From: RZYY01 sp036794825
Lineage (GTDB): Bacteria > Bacteroidota > Bacteroidia > Bacteroidales > 4484-276
DNA: 64,000 nucleotides
Assembly (NCBI GenBank): GCA_036794825.1
Contig: DAIRGA010000007.1
Location: forward strand, 62,001-126,000
Direction: 5' to 3'
Both the position numbers and the translations under genes were made by a program. How positions within the stretch are numbered: the first letter of the stretch is position 1; every line of letters starts with the position of its first letter. The notes under the pieces were generated by a model. It ran no database searches. It was not told the DNA's origin and saw only the letters and a list, made by a program, of their open reading frames with translations. Positions 28,501 to 37,464 of this stretch are shown here, in pieces.

Positions 28501-29447
28501 ATGATTATATAGATATTTCACTGCTGACCACTGGCACAATTCCTAATAAACCGCAGCCTATCAATGTTCAAACGCTGATGAAAGAGGCTGCCGGGGTTAT
28601 TTCGGCAAAATGCAGGCAGAAAAACCTTTCTTTTGAGATCGTTACTGTTGGCATTGCAGCTAATCTCAGCATCTATGCCGATCCTGAGCTGATTTCCAAA
28701 GCATTGCTGCATCTTCTCGATAACGCCGTGAAATTTACCCATGAAGGAAAAATCACCTTTTCTGGTCTCGTACAGGAGCAAATGATGAAATTTACGATCC
28801 TTGATACGGGCATTGGCATAAGCGATGAAGCACGTAAACGGATTTTTGAACCCTTTGGCCAGGAGGCGCTTTCGCTGAGTAAAAGTAAGGACGGAAGTGG
28901 TCTTGGGCTATCCATAGTGAGGGGAATTGCCGAATTGTATGGAGGCAGGCTTTGGGTGGATTCCATCAAAAACCAGGGATCTGCCTTCTATTTCGAAATA
29001 CCTGTGAAAGAGTCAGCCGTTGAACCAGCCAGACCAAAAGTGCCTGAAAACATTCCTGCAAGGAACATCAGACCGCTGGTGCTGATCGCAGAAGACGAGG
29101 AGTCCAATTCGCTGTACCTGAAAATCCTGCTAAAAAAGGCCTCCTGCGATGTAATACATGTATTGAATGGGTTGCAGGCGGTTGAGGCTTGTGCAAACAA
29201 TCCCAAAATCAACATGGTGTTCATGGATATCAAAATGCCGGAAATGAATGGATTTGAGGCAACTCAACTGATCAAAAAGATGAGACCCGGGCTTCCTGTG
29301 ATTGCCATCACTGCGCTTGCATTAACAGGCGACGAAAGAAGAATCAGAGATGCCGGTTGTGACGATTACCTTTCGAAACCTGCAAAAATTGACAAAATAC
29401 TTGAAGTCATCAACAAATATAAACCGCACACTACCGACGAAGTATAA
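25557..29447 (+). CDS. Six-PAS, GAF hybrid sensor histidine kinase (kinase E)
   Basis: 1,296 residues, no membrane segments. Six PAS/PAC units (about 8-755) lead to a GAF-like domain (about 760-905), HisKA (NISHEIRSPLNGIVGF, His936), HATPase (LLDNAVKFTHEGK, GSGLGLSIVRG) and a receiver (LIAEDEESN, Asp1224 in FMDIKMPEMNG, Lys in LSKPA). All phosphotransfer residues look intact. It starts 3 nt after kinase D, which lacks a receiver, so E's receiver could serve D (inference). Kinase F begins 31 nt downstream. Confidence 0.91.
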   Translation: MNTSIHSNDEFYQSLLRAIPDLVVRTDRIGKIVYVNENGMKTFGIAGKDQILGKNLLDFLAPGDREQATRKAKNMLSQSFGVGEFQVVISDRVFDCEIMGNLIFGNDGRINGMVYVIRDVTEKKKTAQRLSVNEAQYTNLVHQMQLGLALHEMIFDEDGNPVNYRFLFANQAYEKHTGLRADQIVGRTVLEVLPNTEAYWIENFGQVAKTGIPLHYENYAAELDRYYSVVAYRPEEGQFAVIVEDITTRIQTVNELRIKDWALATSINAIAMADLEGKVTYVNQSLLNLWGYSDKTEILGKNVADFWESPDRVKRGLAALHNRGQWIGELAGKHSNGSVFYVDGVASLIYDEKGKPLCMQASFSDITERKNAEITLKENQRFTEAIINTTPAMIYLYDVAERKNIWANQYHQNFLITNTAEPDQITHGEFSEFVHPDDFALISKKSTQMIMDPKIDRYEAEIRLKSKSGWRWMYIINSVFKMDEHGIATQVLGVLFDIHDRKKAEEELKKNQLRLQNYFEAAPYGIFITNAKGEFKTVNSTECQMTGYSENELLSMNIADLLASDSVNEGLKEFHNLYHEGHIYKELLLRKSSGELRWISLAAVKISDDEMLGFKQDITERKETENMIKYNEERLRLMVKNVSSIIVIIDADGVQRYVSPAIEKLSGYTPEEAAGLNITEVIHPDDLPQITETWLECINNPDKTVTATYRHMHKTRGWTYFEATAQSFLNEPSVHAIIASVRDVTDQLHNERLERMHYNIAHAMAIVENMGGLFKLVNDEIRQTFDIRRLCIVNTGNDPYLLKVTWDSSQRMAGKTILADSALSGLVIKKGTSIFANKSDLKAFMLKKQSKIMDVDFDLWLGFPLIVRNKVMGVMIVEADENQEQMLRQDIDNLDLVAHQLSTYVEKLIDREELIVAKEKAEESDRLKTAFLSNISHEIRSPLNGIVGFGNFLLQGEVTDKEREFYRQQIEENTERLVNTINDYIDISLLTTGTIPNKPQPINVQTLMKEAAGVISAKCRQKNLSFEIVTVGIAANLSIYADPELISKALLHLLDNAVKFTHEGKITFSGLVQEQMMKFTILDTGIGISDEARKRIFEPFGQEALSLSKSKDGSGLGLSIVRGIAELYGGRLWVDSIKNQGSAFYFEIPVKESAVEPARPKVPENIPARNIRPLVLIAEDEESNSLYLKILLKKASCDVIHVLNGLQAVEACANNPKINMVFMDIKMPEMNGFEATQLIKKMRPGLPVIAITALALTGDERRIRDAGCDDYLSKPAKIDKILEVINKYKPHTTDEV

Positions 29448-29478
29448 ATCAGTATTTCAACAATTTAACAGAAAGACA

Positions 29479-32400
29479 ATGAAAACACCAAAAATGCCTC
29501 TGATACTCTTTATTGCCAACATTGCAGTAATTGCCATAGTTCTTGTCAGCGGTTTTAAGGTATCTCAATGGCATGCTGAGTCTGTTGCCGGCAGGATAAA
29601 GGCCAACCTTCTTCAACAAACCGTTGATATCGCCGGAGCAATAAACCCGGCCATGGTCAGACAGTTGACATTTACAGCAGAGGATAGCATTAATCCCGTG
29701 TTTCAACGTATCCAGAACCAGCTCAGAGCTTCCAAAATTATATTCAAGAACAAAGGCATTTATACCATGAAACTCATTGACGGTGAGTTTCGCTTTGGTC
29801 CGGAAACTTATGAACCAGGCAGCCCGCTTGCAAGCCCACCCGGCACTTTGTATGAATCGCCCACAGCGTTCGACTATGAGGTTTACAACAACGTGAAGCC
29901 CGGTGTTAATGGCCCTGCAACTGATGAATATGGAAGTTTTATATCAGCGCTAGCACCGGTTACCGACCCGCGCACCGGTGAGGTATTGATGGTGGTAGGT
30001 GTAGATATTCCAACAGATGAATATTACACTGAATTGAGAAACAGCAAAAAAATACCACATCTGTTGATGCTCCTTTCAATGATTCTGATTACACTTGGTT
30101 TTGCAAATATCGTCCTGAAAAAGTTGGTAAAGAAATATGTATCCTCCTTTTATATGACCATCGAAACAGCTCTGACAGGCTTACTACTTCTCTTTATTAC
30201 CGCTATATTCACAATCAAAACTGCTTCGGATGAGCATTTGAGAATTGATAAAACCTTTGATGCTCTCGCAAAAAACACCAACTATGCAGTAAGAATGGAA
30301 GTCACCAATCTGCGCACGAAAATCTCCGATTTCACCAGTATTATACAAAGCCAGGAGCTTTTAAAACATGGAGAGTTTAACTCAATGGTCTCCACTATGT
30401 CGGAAAGCTCGCCAACACTTGCTTATATGTGGATACCATGCATAAAAATTGAATACAGAGCTGAGTTCGAGCATTGGATACGGAAAGAGGGAATACAGGA
30501 TTTTTTTATTAACGAAACAGATTCGCATGGTAATAAGGTAAGTACGTTTGAGCGACCGGATTATTTCCCTGTTACTTACTTACAGCCAAAAGGTGTGATT
30601 GATGATTTGCTGGGTGCAGACCTTGCCACCTGGAATGAAGCAGGCAATGCATTTAATGAAGCGATACGGACAAGGCAGGTAACCTCGACCAGTATTTCCT
30701 ACTTATCCAAAGATGGCAAGATGGAAAATTATTACCTGGTACTTGCCCCGGTTTTTAATATTTCCGGTTCAGCGGTGCTTCCGGGTAAAGCGCTTAAGCC
30801 CGGAGAGATGCTTGGGATTTTTGCAATGGTAATAGATTTTGAAAAAATGCTGGATGTGAGTCTGTTAAATCAATATATGACCCGAAATTTTACTCAAACC
30901 CTTTTTTACGATATCACAGATACAGAACATACAAAGCTGATTTCGACCTACCCGATCGGATTGGTTCCCGACAACACCAATATTCAAAATTCAATAACCG
31001 GAGAAAGGTATGTTACCCCAATAATTGCATTTGGTCGTGTTTTTGCCTGTATAAGCGAACCAAACCAAAATTTCAGCGCTTCAAACAAACCACGAAACGC
31101 CTATATAGCGGGGATTTCTGGCGCAATCACAGCAATCATTTTAACCTTCACCATCTGGTTCTGGCGCAACCGGCAACAAATGCTTGATGCCACAGTGAAA
31201 GAAAAAACCAGGGAGCTGCGTGAGAGAATAAAAGAGCTCAATGGTTTGCACCAGATAAATAACCTCCTTCAGCAGAAAGTTTCGCCTCCGGAAATTTGTA
31301 AAGAAACTACTGAATTACTCTGTCAGGCAATGCAATATCCTGATTACGTTACAGCGACAATTTTGGTCAACGGCAAGACTTATGCTTCAGGCGCCGGCAT
31401 TATTAACCTGAATAATGAGATTTCGGTTCCCTTGAAAATATTCGGCAACCTGATCGGGAAAATCTCTGTTTCCTATTCAGGAGAGGAAGTTATGCTTGAA
31501 GAAGAGAAACGAATGCTTGATCAGGCAGCAAAGTTGCTGAGCAAGCACTTCGAACAATTGGAAACTGAGGAGCAGCGGCAGATTGCAATTAACTCCATGC
31601 AGAAAAATGAAGCTTCGCTGAAGTTTGCCCAGCAACTGGCCAGGATGGGCAGTTGGGAGTTTCACACAGAGAGCCGGAGAATTACCTGGTCAGAGAACAA
31701 CTACCGGATCCTTGGATTTGAGCCCGGCGAGGTGGAACCTACTCCTGAATTGTTTAAAATGATGGTACATACCGAAGACCGGCACAAACTGACTGAAAAC
31801 TACGATCAATCCGAAATCGCTGATAAAGCGGTTAAGGATGAAATAAGGTTTTTCAGGAAAAATGGAACCATGATCTGGCTGGAAATTTACACCGTTGGAT
31901 CATTTGAAGGCGGCAAACAGGTACTGTTGCGCGGGGTTAATATTGACATCACCGATCGTAAAAAATCGGAAGAAGCACTTTTCGAAAGCAACGAAAAGTT
32001 CAGACTGATTACCGAACACACTGCCGACATCATTACCATGATGGACATGAATTACAGAATCACCTACATAAGCCCGTCAGTACTCAGCATAAGAGGCTTC
32101 AGCCCGGAGGAGACGCTGAAAAAGAGGCTGGAAGAAATTCTAGTGCCGGATTCCTATCGGAAGTTCCTTACATTGCTCACAGCGGAGTTGGCCAACGAAT
32201 CATCAGGGAATGCCGACCCCAACAGGTACATCTCCATGGAGGCCGAGCAAAATTGCAAGGATGGTTCCACGGTGTGGGTAGAAATGGCACTGACCTTCAT
32301 TCGCGACAGCAAGGCAAAACCGGTTGGAATAGTTTCGGTGGCCAGAGATATTACCTTAAGACGAAAAACCGAGGAAGCGCTAAGGGATGCAAAAGAAAAG

Positions 32401-33522
32401 GCAGAAGCCGGCGACAAACTAAAAACCGCATTTATGAATATCATCTCGCATGAAATCAGAACGCCGCTGAACGGCATCCTTGGGTTTGGCCAGATGATTG
32501 TGCAACCCGACCTGACAGATGATGAACGAAATGAATACCTTGATATCCTGAAAATGAGTTGCACAAGGCTGATTGATACGGTGAACGATTTTATGGACAT
32601 CTCTCTCATATCTTCCGGCAATATGAAGCTGGCTTTCAGCGAATTTGATGTCGTTCCCGTTGTTAGAGAAATCTTTCATAAATTGCAAAACAGCGCTCAC
32701 AACAAGCAACTTCAAACCGAGCTGGCGCTGCCACCCGTGCAGGCGCCCCTCATCCTGCGAAGCGATCTTGAGCTTCTCACAAAATCAACCACGCACCTCG
32801 CTAACAACGCGGTAAAATTTACTCACAAAGGCAAGGTTACTCTTGGGATAAGGCTCCATCCGGGAAAACTTGAGATTTTCGTGAAGGACACGGGAATTGG
32901 AGTGTCGGAGGAGGCAAAACAAAGGATTTTCGATTATTTCGGCCAGGAAGAGATGAGCACCACCCGCAACTACGAAGGCAGTGGGCTGGGGTTATCCATC
33001 ACTCATGGTATCATGAAAATGTTGGGAGGCGAAATCAGCATGGAGTCGGAAAAAGGAAAAGGTTCTGTATTTAGTCTTACGCTTCCTTTCGACGCCGATC
33101 TCGTAATTCCGGAGGAGGTCGAAGTGCAGCCACAGGCTCCTCCCGTCAAAACCGACCGGCCTGTGATACTAATGGCTGAAGATGACGATTCGAACGCCTA
33201 TTACCTGAAAGTGCTGCTAAAAAAAATCAATGCTGAGATAATTCATGTCCTGAACGGAGTTGATGCAGTGGAGCAGTGCCGGGAGAATAAAAACATTACC
33301 CTGGTTATCATGGACATCAAAATGCCAAAAATGAATGGCATGGATGCAACAAAGCTAATCAAGGAATTAAGAAGCGACCTGCCGGTGATTGCTGTTACTG
33401 CATTTGCCAATACCGGCGATGAAAAAACACTGATGGATGCCGGCTTTGACGCCTATCTCCCAAAACCGTTTAACAAAGACTCGGTGTTTGAAAAAATCGG
33501 AAAGTTTATTGAGTTTAGCTAA
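29479..33522 (+). CDS. Cache-like/CHASE dual-sensor hybrid histidine kinase (kinase F)
   Basis: 1,347 residues from the ATG at 29479; the frame is open further upstream into kinase E, but those residues have no signal features. TM1 (about 5-25), an extracytoplasmic Cache-like domain (about 30-185), TM2 and TM3 (about 190-215 and 222-245), then a second extracytoplasmic domain of CHASE type (DYFPVTYLQP, GADLATWNEA) to about 530, and TM4 (about 535-560). Inside come a GAF-like segment (about 590-700), two PAS, HisKA (IISHEIRTPLNGILGF, His991), HATPase (LANNAVKFTHKGK, GSGLGLSITHG) and a receiver (LMAEDDDSN, Asp1279 in IMDIKMPKMNG). It closes the first kinase array and is followed after 12 nt by pbpC. 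Confidence 0.9.
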   Translation: MKTPKMPLILFIANIAVIAIVLVSGFKVSQWHAESVAGRIKANLLQQTVDIAGAINPAMVRQLTFTAEDSINPVFQRIQNQLRASKIIFKNKGIYTMKLIDGEFRFGPETYEPGSPLASPPGTLYESPTAFDYEVYNNVKPGVNGPATDEYGSFISALAPVTDPRTGEVLMVVGVDIPTDEYYTELRNSKKIPHLLMLLSMILITLGFANIVLKKLVKKYVSSFYMTIETALTGLLLLFITAIFTIKTASDEHLRIDKTFDALAKNTNYAVRMEVTNLRTKISDFTSIIQSQELLKHGEFNSMVSTMSESSPTLAYMWIPCIKIEYRAEFEHWIRKEGIQDFFINETDSHGNKVSTFERPDYFPVTYLQPKGVIDDLLGADLATWNEAGNAFNEAIRTRQVTSTSISYLSKDGKMENYYLVLAPVFNISGSAVLPGKALKPGEMLGIFAMVIDFEKMLDVSLLNQYMTRNFTQTLFYDITDTEHTKLISTYPIGLVPDNTNIQNSITGERYVTPIIAFGRVFACISEPNQNFSASNKPRNAYIAGISGAITAIILTFTIWFWRNRQQMLDATVKEKTRELRERIKELNGLHQINNLLQQKVSPPEICKETTELLCQAMQYPDYVTATILVNGKTYASGAGIINLNNEISVPLKIFGNLIGKISVSYSGEEVMLEEEKRMLDQAAKLLSKHFEQLETEEQRQIAINSMQKNEASLKFAQQLARMGSWEFHTESRRITWSENNYRILGFEPGEVEPTPELFKMMVHTEDRHKLTENYDQSEIADKAVKDEIRFFRKNGTMIWLEIYTVGSFEGGKQVLLRGVNIDITDRKKSEEALFESNEKFRLITEHTADIITMMDMNYRITYISPSVLSIRGFSPEETLKKRLEEILVPDSYRKFLTLLTAELANESSGNADPNRYISMEAEQNCKDGSTVWVEMALTFIRDSKAKPVGIVSVARDITLRRKTEEALRDAKEKAEAGDKLKTAFMNIISHEIRTPLNGILGFGQMIVQPDLTDDERNEYLDILKMSCTRLIDTVNDFMDISLISSGNMKLAFSEFDVVPVVREIFHKLQNSAHNKQLQTELALPPVQAPLILRSDLELLTKSTTHLANNAVKFTHKGKVTLGIRLHPGKLEIFVKDTGIGVSEEAKQRIFDYFGQEEMSTTRNYEGSGLGLSITHGIMKMLGGEISMESEKGKGSVFSLTLPFDADLVIPEEVEVQPQAPPVKTDRPVILMAEDDDSNAYYLKVLLKKINAEIIHVLNGVDAVEQCRENKNITLVIMDIKMPKMNGMDATKLIKELRSDLPVIAVTAFANTGDEKTLMDAGFDAYLPKPFNKDSVFEKIGKFIEFS

Positions 33523-33534
33523 TTTCAACATTTG

Positions 33535-35970
33535 ATGAAGGGAACTCTGCAAGCAGGAAAAATTCGGTCTTTCATATCCAGCGCTTCCAAAGCGATCGCG
33601 GAGGAAATGGAAGTTTTCCTGAATGATGTACTGGGTTGGAAATTGCAAAAGACAGCCATTGCGCTTGCGATCATCATCTCCATCCTGATAAGCATCAGAA
33701 TCTGGTTTCCTCCCTACCGTTTCGACAGGCCTTTAAGCACCGTAGTTTTTGACCGGAATGGTGAAATGCTCGGCGCCCGTATAGCAGGTGACGGGCAGTG
33801 GCGTTTTCCTGCAGAAAACGCTGTTGCTGACAAATTCAAAACCTGCCTGCTTCAATTTGAGGACCAGCATTTCTATCATCATCCTGGGTTCAACCCACTT
33901 TCGATTGCCCGTGCGGCATTTCAAAACATTATGGCCGGCAAAACAGTAAGCGGGGGGTCAACCATAACTATGCAACTAATAAGGATTTCACGGGAAGGGA
34001 GGAAGCGAAACATCCCGCAAAAGCTGATTGAGGTCTTTCTCTCGGTTTATGCCGAAATACGTTTCGATAAAGACCAGATTCTAAGGCAATATGCCTCAGT
34101 TGCTCCCTATGGGGGAAACATCGTTGGCCTGGAAGCAGCGGCCTGGAGGTATTTTGGCCGTAGTGCCGACAATCTTTCATGGGCCGAATCGGCATGCCTG
34201 GCTATACTACCCAACGCCCCCGCCATGATCCATCCCGGACGAAACCGCGAAGTTCTGAAAGTCAGAAGAGACAAACTCCTGTTCAGGCTGCACCAAAAAA
34301 AGTACATTGACCGCGACACCTATGAACTTGCAGTTCTGGAACCTATCCCGGACAAACCGCAACCGCTCCCCGAAACCGCTCCGCACCTGGTGGACCGGCT
34401 GACATCCGAAAATGGGAAACAGTTGGGTACCTCCATCAATGCATCTCTGCAAAAACAAGTCAGCCGGATTGTTGAGCGTCATCACCAGATTTTGGAAAGC
34501 AACCGCATTCACAATGCTGCCGTACTCGTTCTGGATACCAGAAGCGGCGAAGTGCTGGCTTACGTGGGAAATACGAAAAAAGTCTTTAAAGGCGATCATA
34601 GCAACCAGGTGGACATCATCCGCCGCCCACGGAGCAGTGGCAGTCTGTTAAAGCCATTTCTTTACGCTGCCATGCTGAGCGAAGGCGAAATCATGCCAAG
34701 CGCACTGGTACCCGATATTCCCACTACCATCAGCAACTTCACCCCCAAAAACTTCAACTCCACCTGCGACGGAGCTGTTCCCGCAAGCGATGCGCTTATC
34801 CGATCGCTCAACATACCCGCTGTAAGGATGCTCAGCAATTTCGGACTCCAGCGATTTTACAACGTATTGCATAGTGCAGGTTTTTCCACCATCACACGAA
34901 GCGCCGACCATTATGGGCTTTCGCTCATCCTGGGCGGCGCCGAAGTTACCCTTTGGGATGTCTGCGCTGCTTACCGGGCTATGGCGGTAAAACTGCAACA
35001 ATTCGACGGGCAGCTTCATACAACAAAACAAATACCTAATCAGCCAAATCTTGTGAATGATTCAAACGAAACTCGTCCCATAGCCATCGAAAGCCTCGAC
35101 GAAGCCGCCATCTACCTCACGTTTGAAGCAATGAGAGAAGTAATGCGACCCGAGGAAGAAGCAGGCTGGGACTGGTTTAGAAGTTCTGCCCCGGTTGCCT
35201 GGAAGACAGGAACCAGCTTTGGCTTCAGGGATGCGTGGTCGGTGGGTGTAACGCCGGATTTCGTAGTTGGGGTGTGGGTTGGAAATGCTGATGGAGAAGG
35301 ACGACCAGGACTTACCGGTATCCAGACAGCAGCCCCTGTCATGTTTGAGGTTTTTGGGCAATTGCACGGAAGTGGAAAATGGTTTGACCGACCCTGGGAT
35401 AAGATGGAAAAGGTAGCCGTTTGCCGGCAAAGCGGTATGCGACTGTCGCCGTTTTGCACTGAAGCGGATTCAATCTGGGTTAACAAAGCCGCCCTGAACT
35501 CTCCACCCTGCCCTTACCACAAGTTGATTCACCTGGACGAAACAGAGCAGTTCAGGGTTAACGCCGACTGCTATCCCTCCGAAAAAATCATCAGCAAATC
35601 GTGGTTTGAACTTCCACCTGCCATGGCCTGGTACTACAAGGCAAGAAATCCTTTTTACCGGTCAACACCACCCTGGCTCCCACAATGCCAGACCGGCGGT
35701 GAATTACCAATGCAGATTGTGTGGCCGGACAAACCTTCGAAGGTCTTTATCCCCCGTGAACTGGACGGTTCGAAGGGCGAAGTAGTATTCGAAATTGCTC
35801 ATTCAAGACCCGAATCTACCATCTACTGGTACCTGAACGACGAGTTTCTCGGGCAAACAAGCTACATTCACAAAAAAGGAATCCGGAATCCACCCGGCAA
35901 TTACAAACTGGTTCTGATGGATGAATCAGGGAATATTTTGTCGCAGGCATTTGAGATCGTGAACCGGTAG
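33535..35970 (+). CDS. pbpC: Penicillin-binding protein 1C
   Basis: 811 residues from the ATG at 33535 (an in-frame TTG at 33532 precedes it). One N-terminal membrane anchor (about 40-60). The GT51 glycosyltransferase domain has FEDQHFYHHPGFN with catalytic Glu109 and GGSTITMQLIR. The transpeptidase domain has SLLK (Ser370), RSLN and KTGT (Lys557). The C-terminal BiPBP_C beta domain (about 720-805) is diagnostic of PbpC. It polymerises and cross-links peptidoglycan on the outer face of the inner membrane. The alpha-2-macroglobulin gene often paired with pbpC is not next to it. It starts 12 nt after kinase F and is probably transcribed with it, an odd partnership that may reflect cell-wall sensing or just read-through. 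Confidence 0.95.
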   Translation: MKGTLQAGKIRSFISSASKAIAEEMEVFLNDVLGWKLQKTAIALAIIISILISIRIWFPPYRFDRPLSTVVFDRNGEMLGARIAGDGQWRFPAENAVADKFKTCLLQFEDQHFYHHPGFNPLSIARAAFQNIMAGKTVSGGSTITMQLIRISREGRKRNIPQKLIEVFLSVYAEIRFDKDQILRQYASVAPYGGNIVGLEAAAWRYFGRSADNLSWAESACLAILPNAPAMIHPGRNREVLKVRRDKLLFRLHQKKYIDRDTYELAVLEPIPDKPQPLPETAPHLVDRLTSENGKQLGTSINASLQKQVSRIVERHHQILESNRIHNAAVLVLDTRSGEVLAYVGNTKKVFKGDHSNQVDIIRRPRSSGSLLKPFLYAAMLSEGEIMPSALVPDIPTTISNFTPKNFNSTCDGAVPASDALIRSLNIPAVRMLSNFGLQRFYNVLHSAGFSTITRSADHYGLSLILGGAEVTLWDVCAAYRAMAVKLQQFDGQLHTTKQIPNQPNLVNDSNETRPIAIESLDEAAIYLTFEAMREVMRPEEEAGWDWFRSSAPVAWKTGTSFGFRDAWSVGVTPDFVVGVWVGNADGEGRPGLTGIQTAAPVMFEVFGQLHGSGKWFDRPWDKMEKVAVCRQSGMRLSPFCTEADSIWVNKAALNSPPCPYHKLIHLDETEQFRVNADCYPSEKIISKSWFELPPAMAWYYKARNPFYRSTPPWLPQCQTGGELPMQIVWPDKPSKVFIPRELDGSKGEVVFEIAHSRPESTIYWYLNDEFLGQTSYIHKKGIRNPPGNYKLVLMDESGNILSQAFEIVNR

Positions 35971-36049
35971 ATTTCTCAAGAAAAATTCATTTTTATCGGA
36001 TAAAACCCAAACTATCAATTGATTAGTCTTGCCCGAAAATATAAAAATT

Positions 36050-36436
36050 TTACCTCGTCATTGGCCGGTCAGCACGCTGCGGGAAAAAAAACAGCATAAT
36101 CCACAAAGCCATAAATCCTAAAACAATACCGGCTGCATTTCCAATCAGGTCGTTGATGTTGAAGGCCCTGTAAGCAAGCAGATGCTGCAAGCCTTCACTG
36201 CCTGCGGCAAAAAGCAATCCGTAGAAAAACCAGAGCGGCATATTTCGACGCAAAACTCTTCCAAAAAAAGCCCAGGGAAAAAAAGAGACTGCATGCAAAA
36301 AATAATCGCCCCGAAAACTGACAATGGTGATGGTATTCAGCGAAGCGCTTGTGTTCAGTGGCAAAACCACCAAAAGCAGGATAGCTGCCACATAGGCCGC
36401 AAACAGGAATTTTGATTTTAAGGGCAATTTTCGCAT
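36050..36436 (-). CDS. VanZ-like membrane protein
   Basis: 128 residues from the ATG at 36436; the frame is open further upstream, but that part is not hydrophobic. Four membrane helices (about 8-28, 44-60, 66-84, 94-116), with SEGLQHLLAYRAFNINDLIGNAAGIVLG, are typical of VanZ-like proteins, whose conserved E-x-x-Q and N-D-x-x-N-x-x-G face the membrane. VanZ gives low teicoplanin resistance in enterococci, but most family members, including Bacteroidota ones, have no known role. It is convergent with pbpC; the 79-nt gap holds no clear terminator. Confidence 0.8.
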   Translation of the reverse strand: MRKLPLKSKFLFAAYVAAILLLVVLPLNTSASLNTITIVSFRGDYFLHAVSFFPWAFFGRVLRRNMPLWFFYGLLFAAGSEGLQHLLAYRAFNINDLIGNAAGIVLGFMALWIMLFFFPQRADRPMTR

Positions 36437-36507
36437 GAAGATAATCCGCCGGAAGTTGAAATAATAGTTTCTGCGGTTCGGCACAGAAAGTTCTGAAGTT
36501 CTGAGGC

Positions 36508-36515
36508 CAAAGGTA
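36508..36515 (-). promoter_or_regulatory. Candidate -7 element (TACCTTTG) for the VanZ-like gene
   Basis: Minus-strand TACCTTTG matches TAnnTTTG, 71 nt upstream of the ATG at 36436, and supports that internal start over the longer frame. Confidence 0.45.
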
Positions 36516-36578
36516 TTGCTTTTTAAATTAAATGAACGAAAACTCCCCATATTCTCCATAATCCTTTGCCAAATCCAT

Positions 36579-36586
36579 TACTTTTG
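36579..36586 (+). promoter_or_regulatory. Candidate -7 element (TACTTTTG) for the methyltransferase gene
   Basis: TACTTTTG matches TAnnTTTG and ends 19 nt before the ATG at 36606, favouring that start over the upstream in-frame one. Confidence 0.5.
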
Positions 36587-36605
36587 CCCGATAATCCTCG
36601 GAATC

Positions 36606-37424
36606 ATGGGCAAAATAGATAAATTGTTCAAAGGCATCAAGGCGCTCCTGCAGCAGCCTTCACTTATCAACCTGGTGATTGATGACAACAAAAACTGGCG
36701 CAAACATGTAGATCAAAAATACGGTTTGAAGGATGGTTTGCCTGTGGTGGAACTCGAAACCCTTGTTCCGGGATTTTCGGTTAATATCCCTGTTTTTGCC
36801 TTCCTGGATGGCGGTTCACTGCCCACCGATATTGCCCTGCTGATGAAACTGTCCGGACAGTTTGAAGCCTGCAGCTATTTTGAAATAGGCACCTGGCGTG
36901 GCGAAAGCGTTGTGAATGTTGCTGAAGTGGCTGGTGATTGTTTCACACTAAACCTGAGTGATGATGAAATGCGTTCAATCGGTCAGAACGAAGATTATAT
37001 AGCGCTCACAGGATTTTTCTCCAAAAACAGAAAAAACATCACACACCTCAGAGGAAATTCTTACACTTTCGATTTTGACAGATTGAACAGGAAATTCGAC
37101 CTGATATTTATTGACGGCGATCATCACTACGAATCGGTGAAAAACGATACCCAGAAAGTGTTCGAAAGCCTTGTACATGAAAATTCGGTGGTCGTTTGGC
37201 ATGATTACGCAAATAATCCGGAAACCGTTCGTTTTGAAGTACTTGCAGGTATTCTTGATGGACTCCCCTCCCATCTTCACCAGAACCTTTACCACGCTGG
37301 AAATACTTTATCCGCCGTATATACGAAAGCAAATCTGAAAAGCCATCCGCTGCAAAATCCTTCACGGCCAGAACACTATTTCGAGGTTGAAATCAGATTG
37401 AGAAGCAGTTGGAACAAGAAATAA
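36606..37424 (+). CDS. SAM-dependent methyltransferase, class I (Methyltransf_24 type)
   Basis: 272 residues from the ATG at 36606, chosen because a promoter-like element lies just upstream; the frame is open to 36516. The core has the motif I strand SYFEIGTWRGESVVNVAE, FDLIFIDGDHHYESVKND (motif typical of Methyltransf_24 and cephalosporin-hydroxylase-like enzymes) and VVWHDYAN. It should bind S-adenosylmethionine; the acceptor is unknown, but this family often acts on glycans or secondary metabolites. It is monocistronic between the divergent VanZ-like gene and the convergent delta-60-repeat gene (40 nt between stops). Confidence 0.8.
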   Translation: MGKIDKLFKGIKALLQQPSLINLVIDDNKNWRKHVDQKYGLKDGLPVVELETLVPGFSVNIPVFAFLDGGSLPTDIALLMKLSGQFEACSYFEIGTWRGESVVNVAEVAGDCFTLNLSDDEMRSIGQNEDYIALTGFFSKNRKNITHLRGNSYTFDFDRLNRKFDLIFIDGDHHYESVKNDTQKVFESLVHENSVVVWHDYANNPETVRFEVLAGILDGLPSHLHQNLYHAGNTLSAVYTKANLKSHPLQNPSRPEHYFEVEIRLRSSWNKK

Positions 37425-37464
37425 TAATCCAATAGTTTCCCCATATTGAAAATCACCTTCTCAT

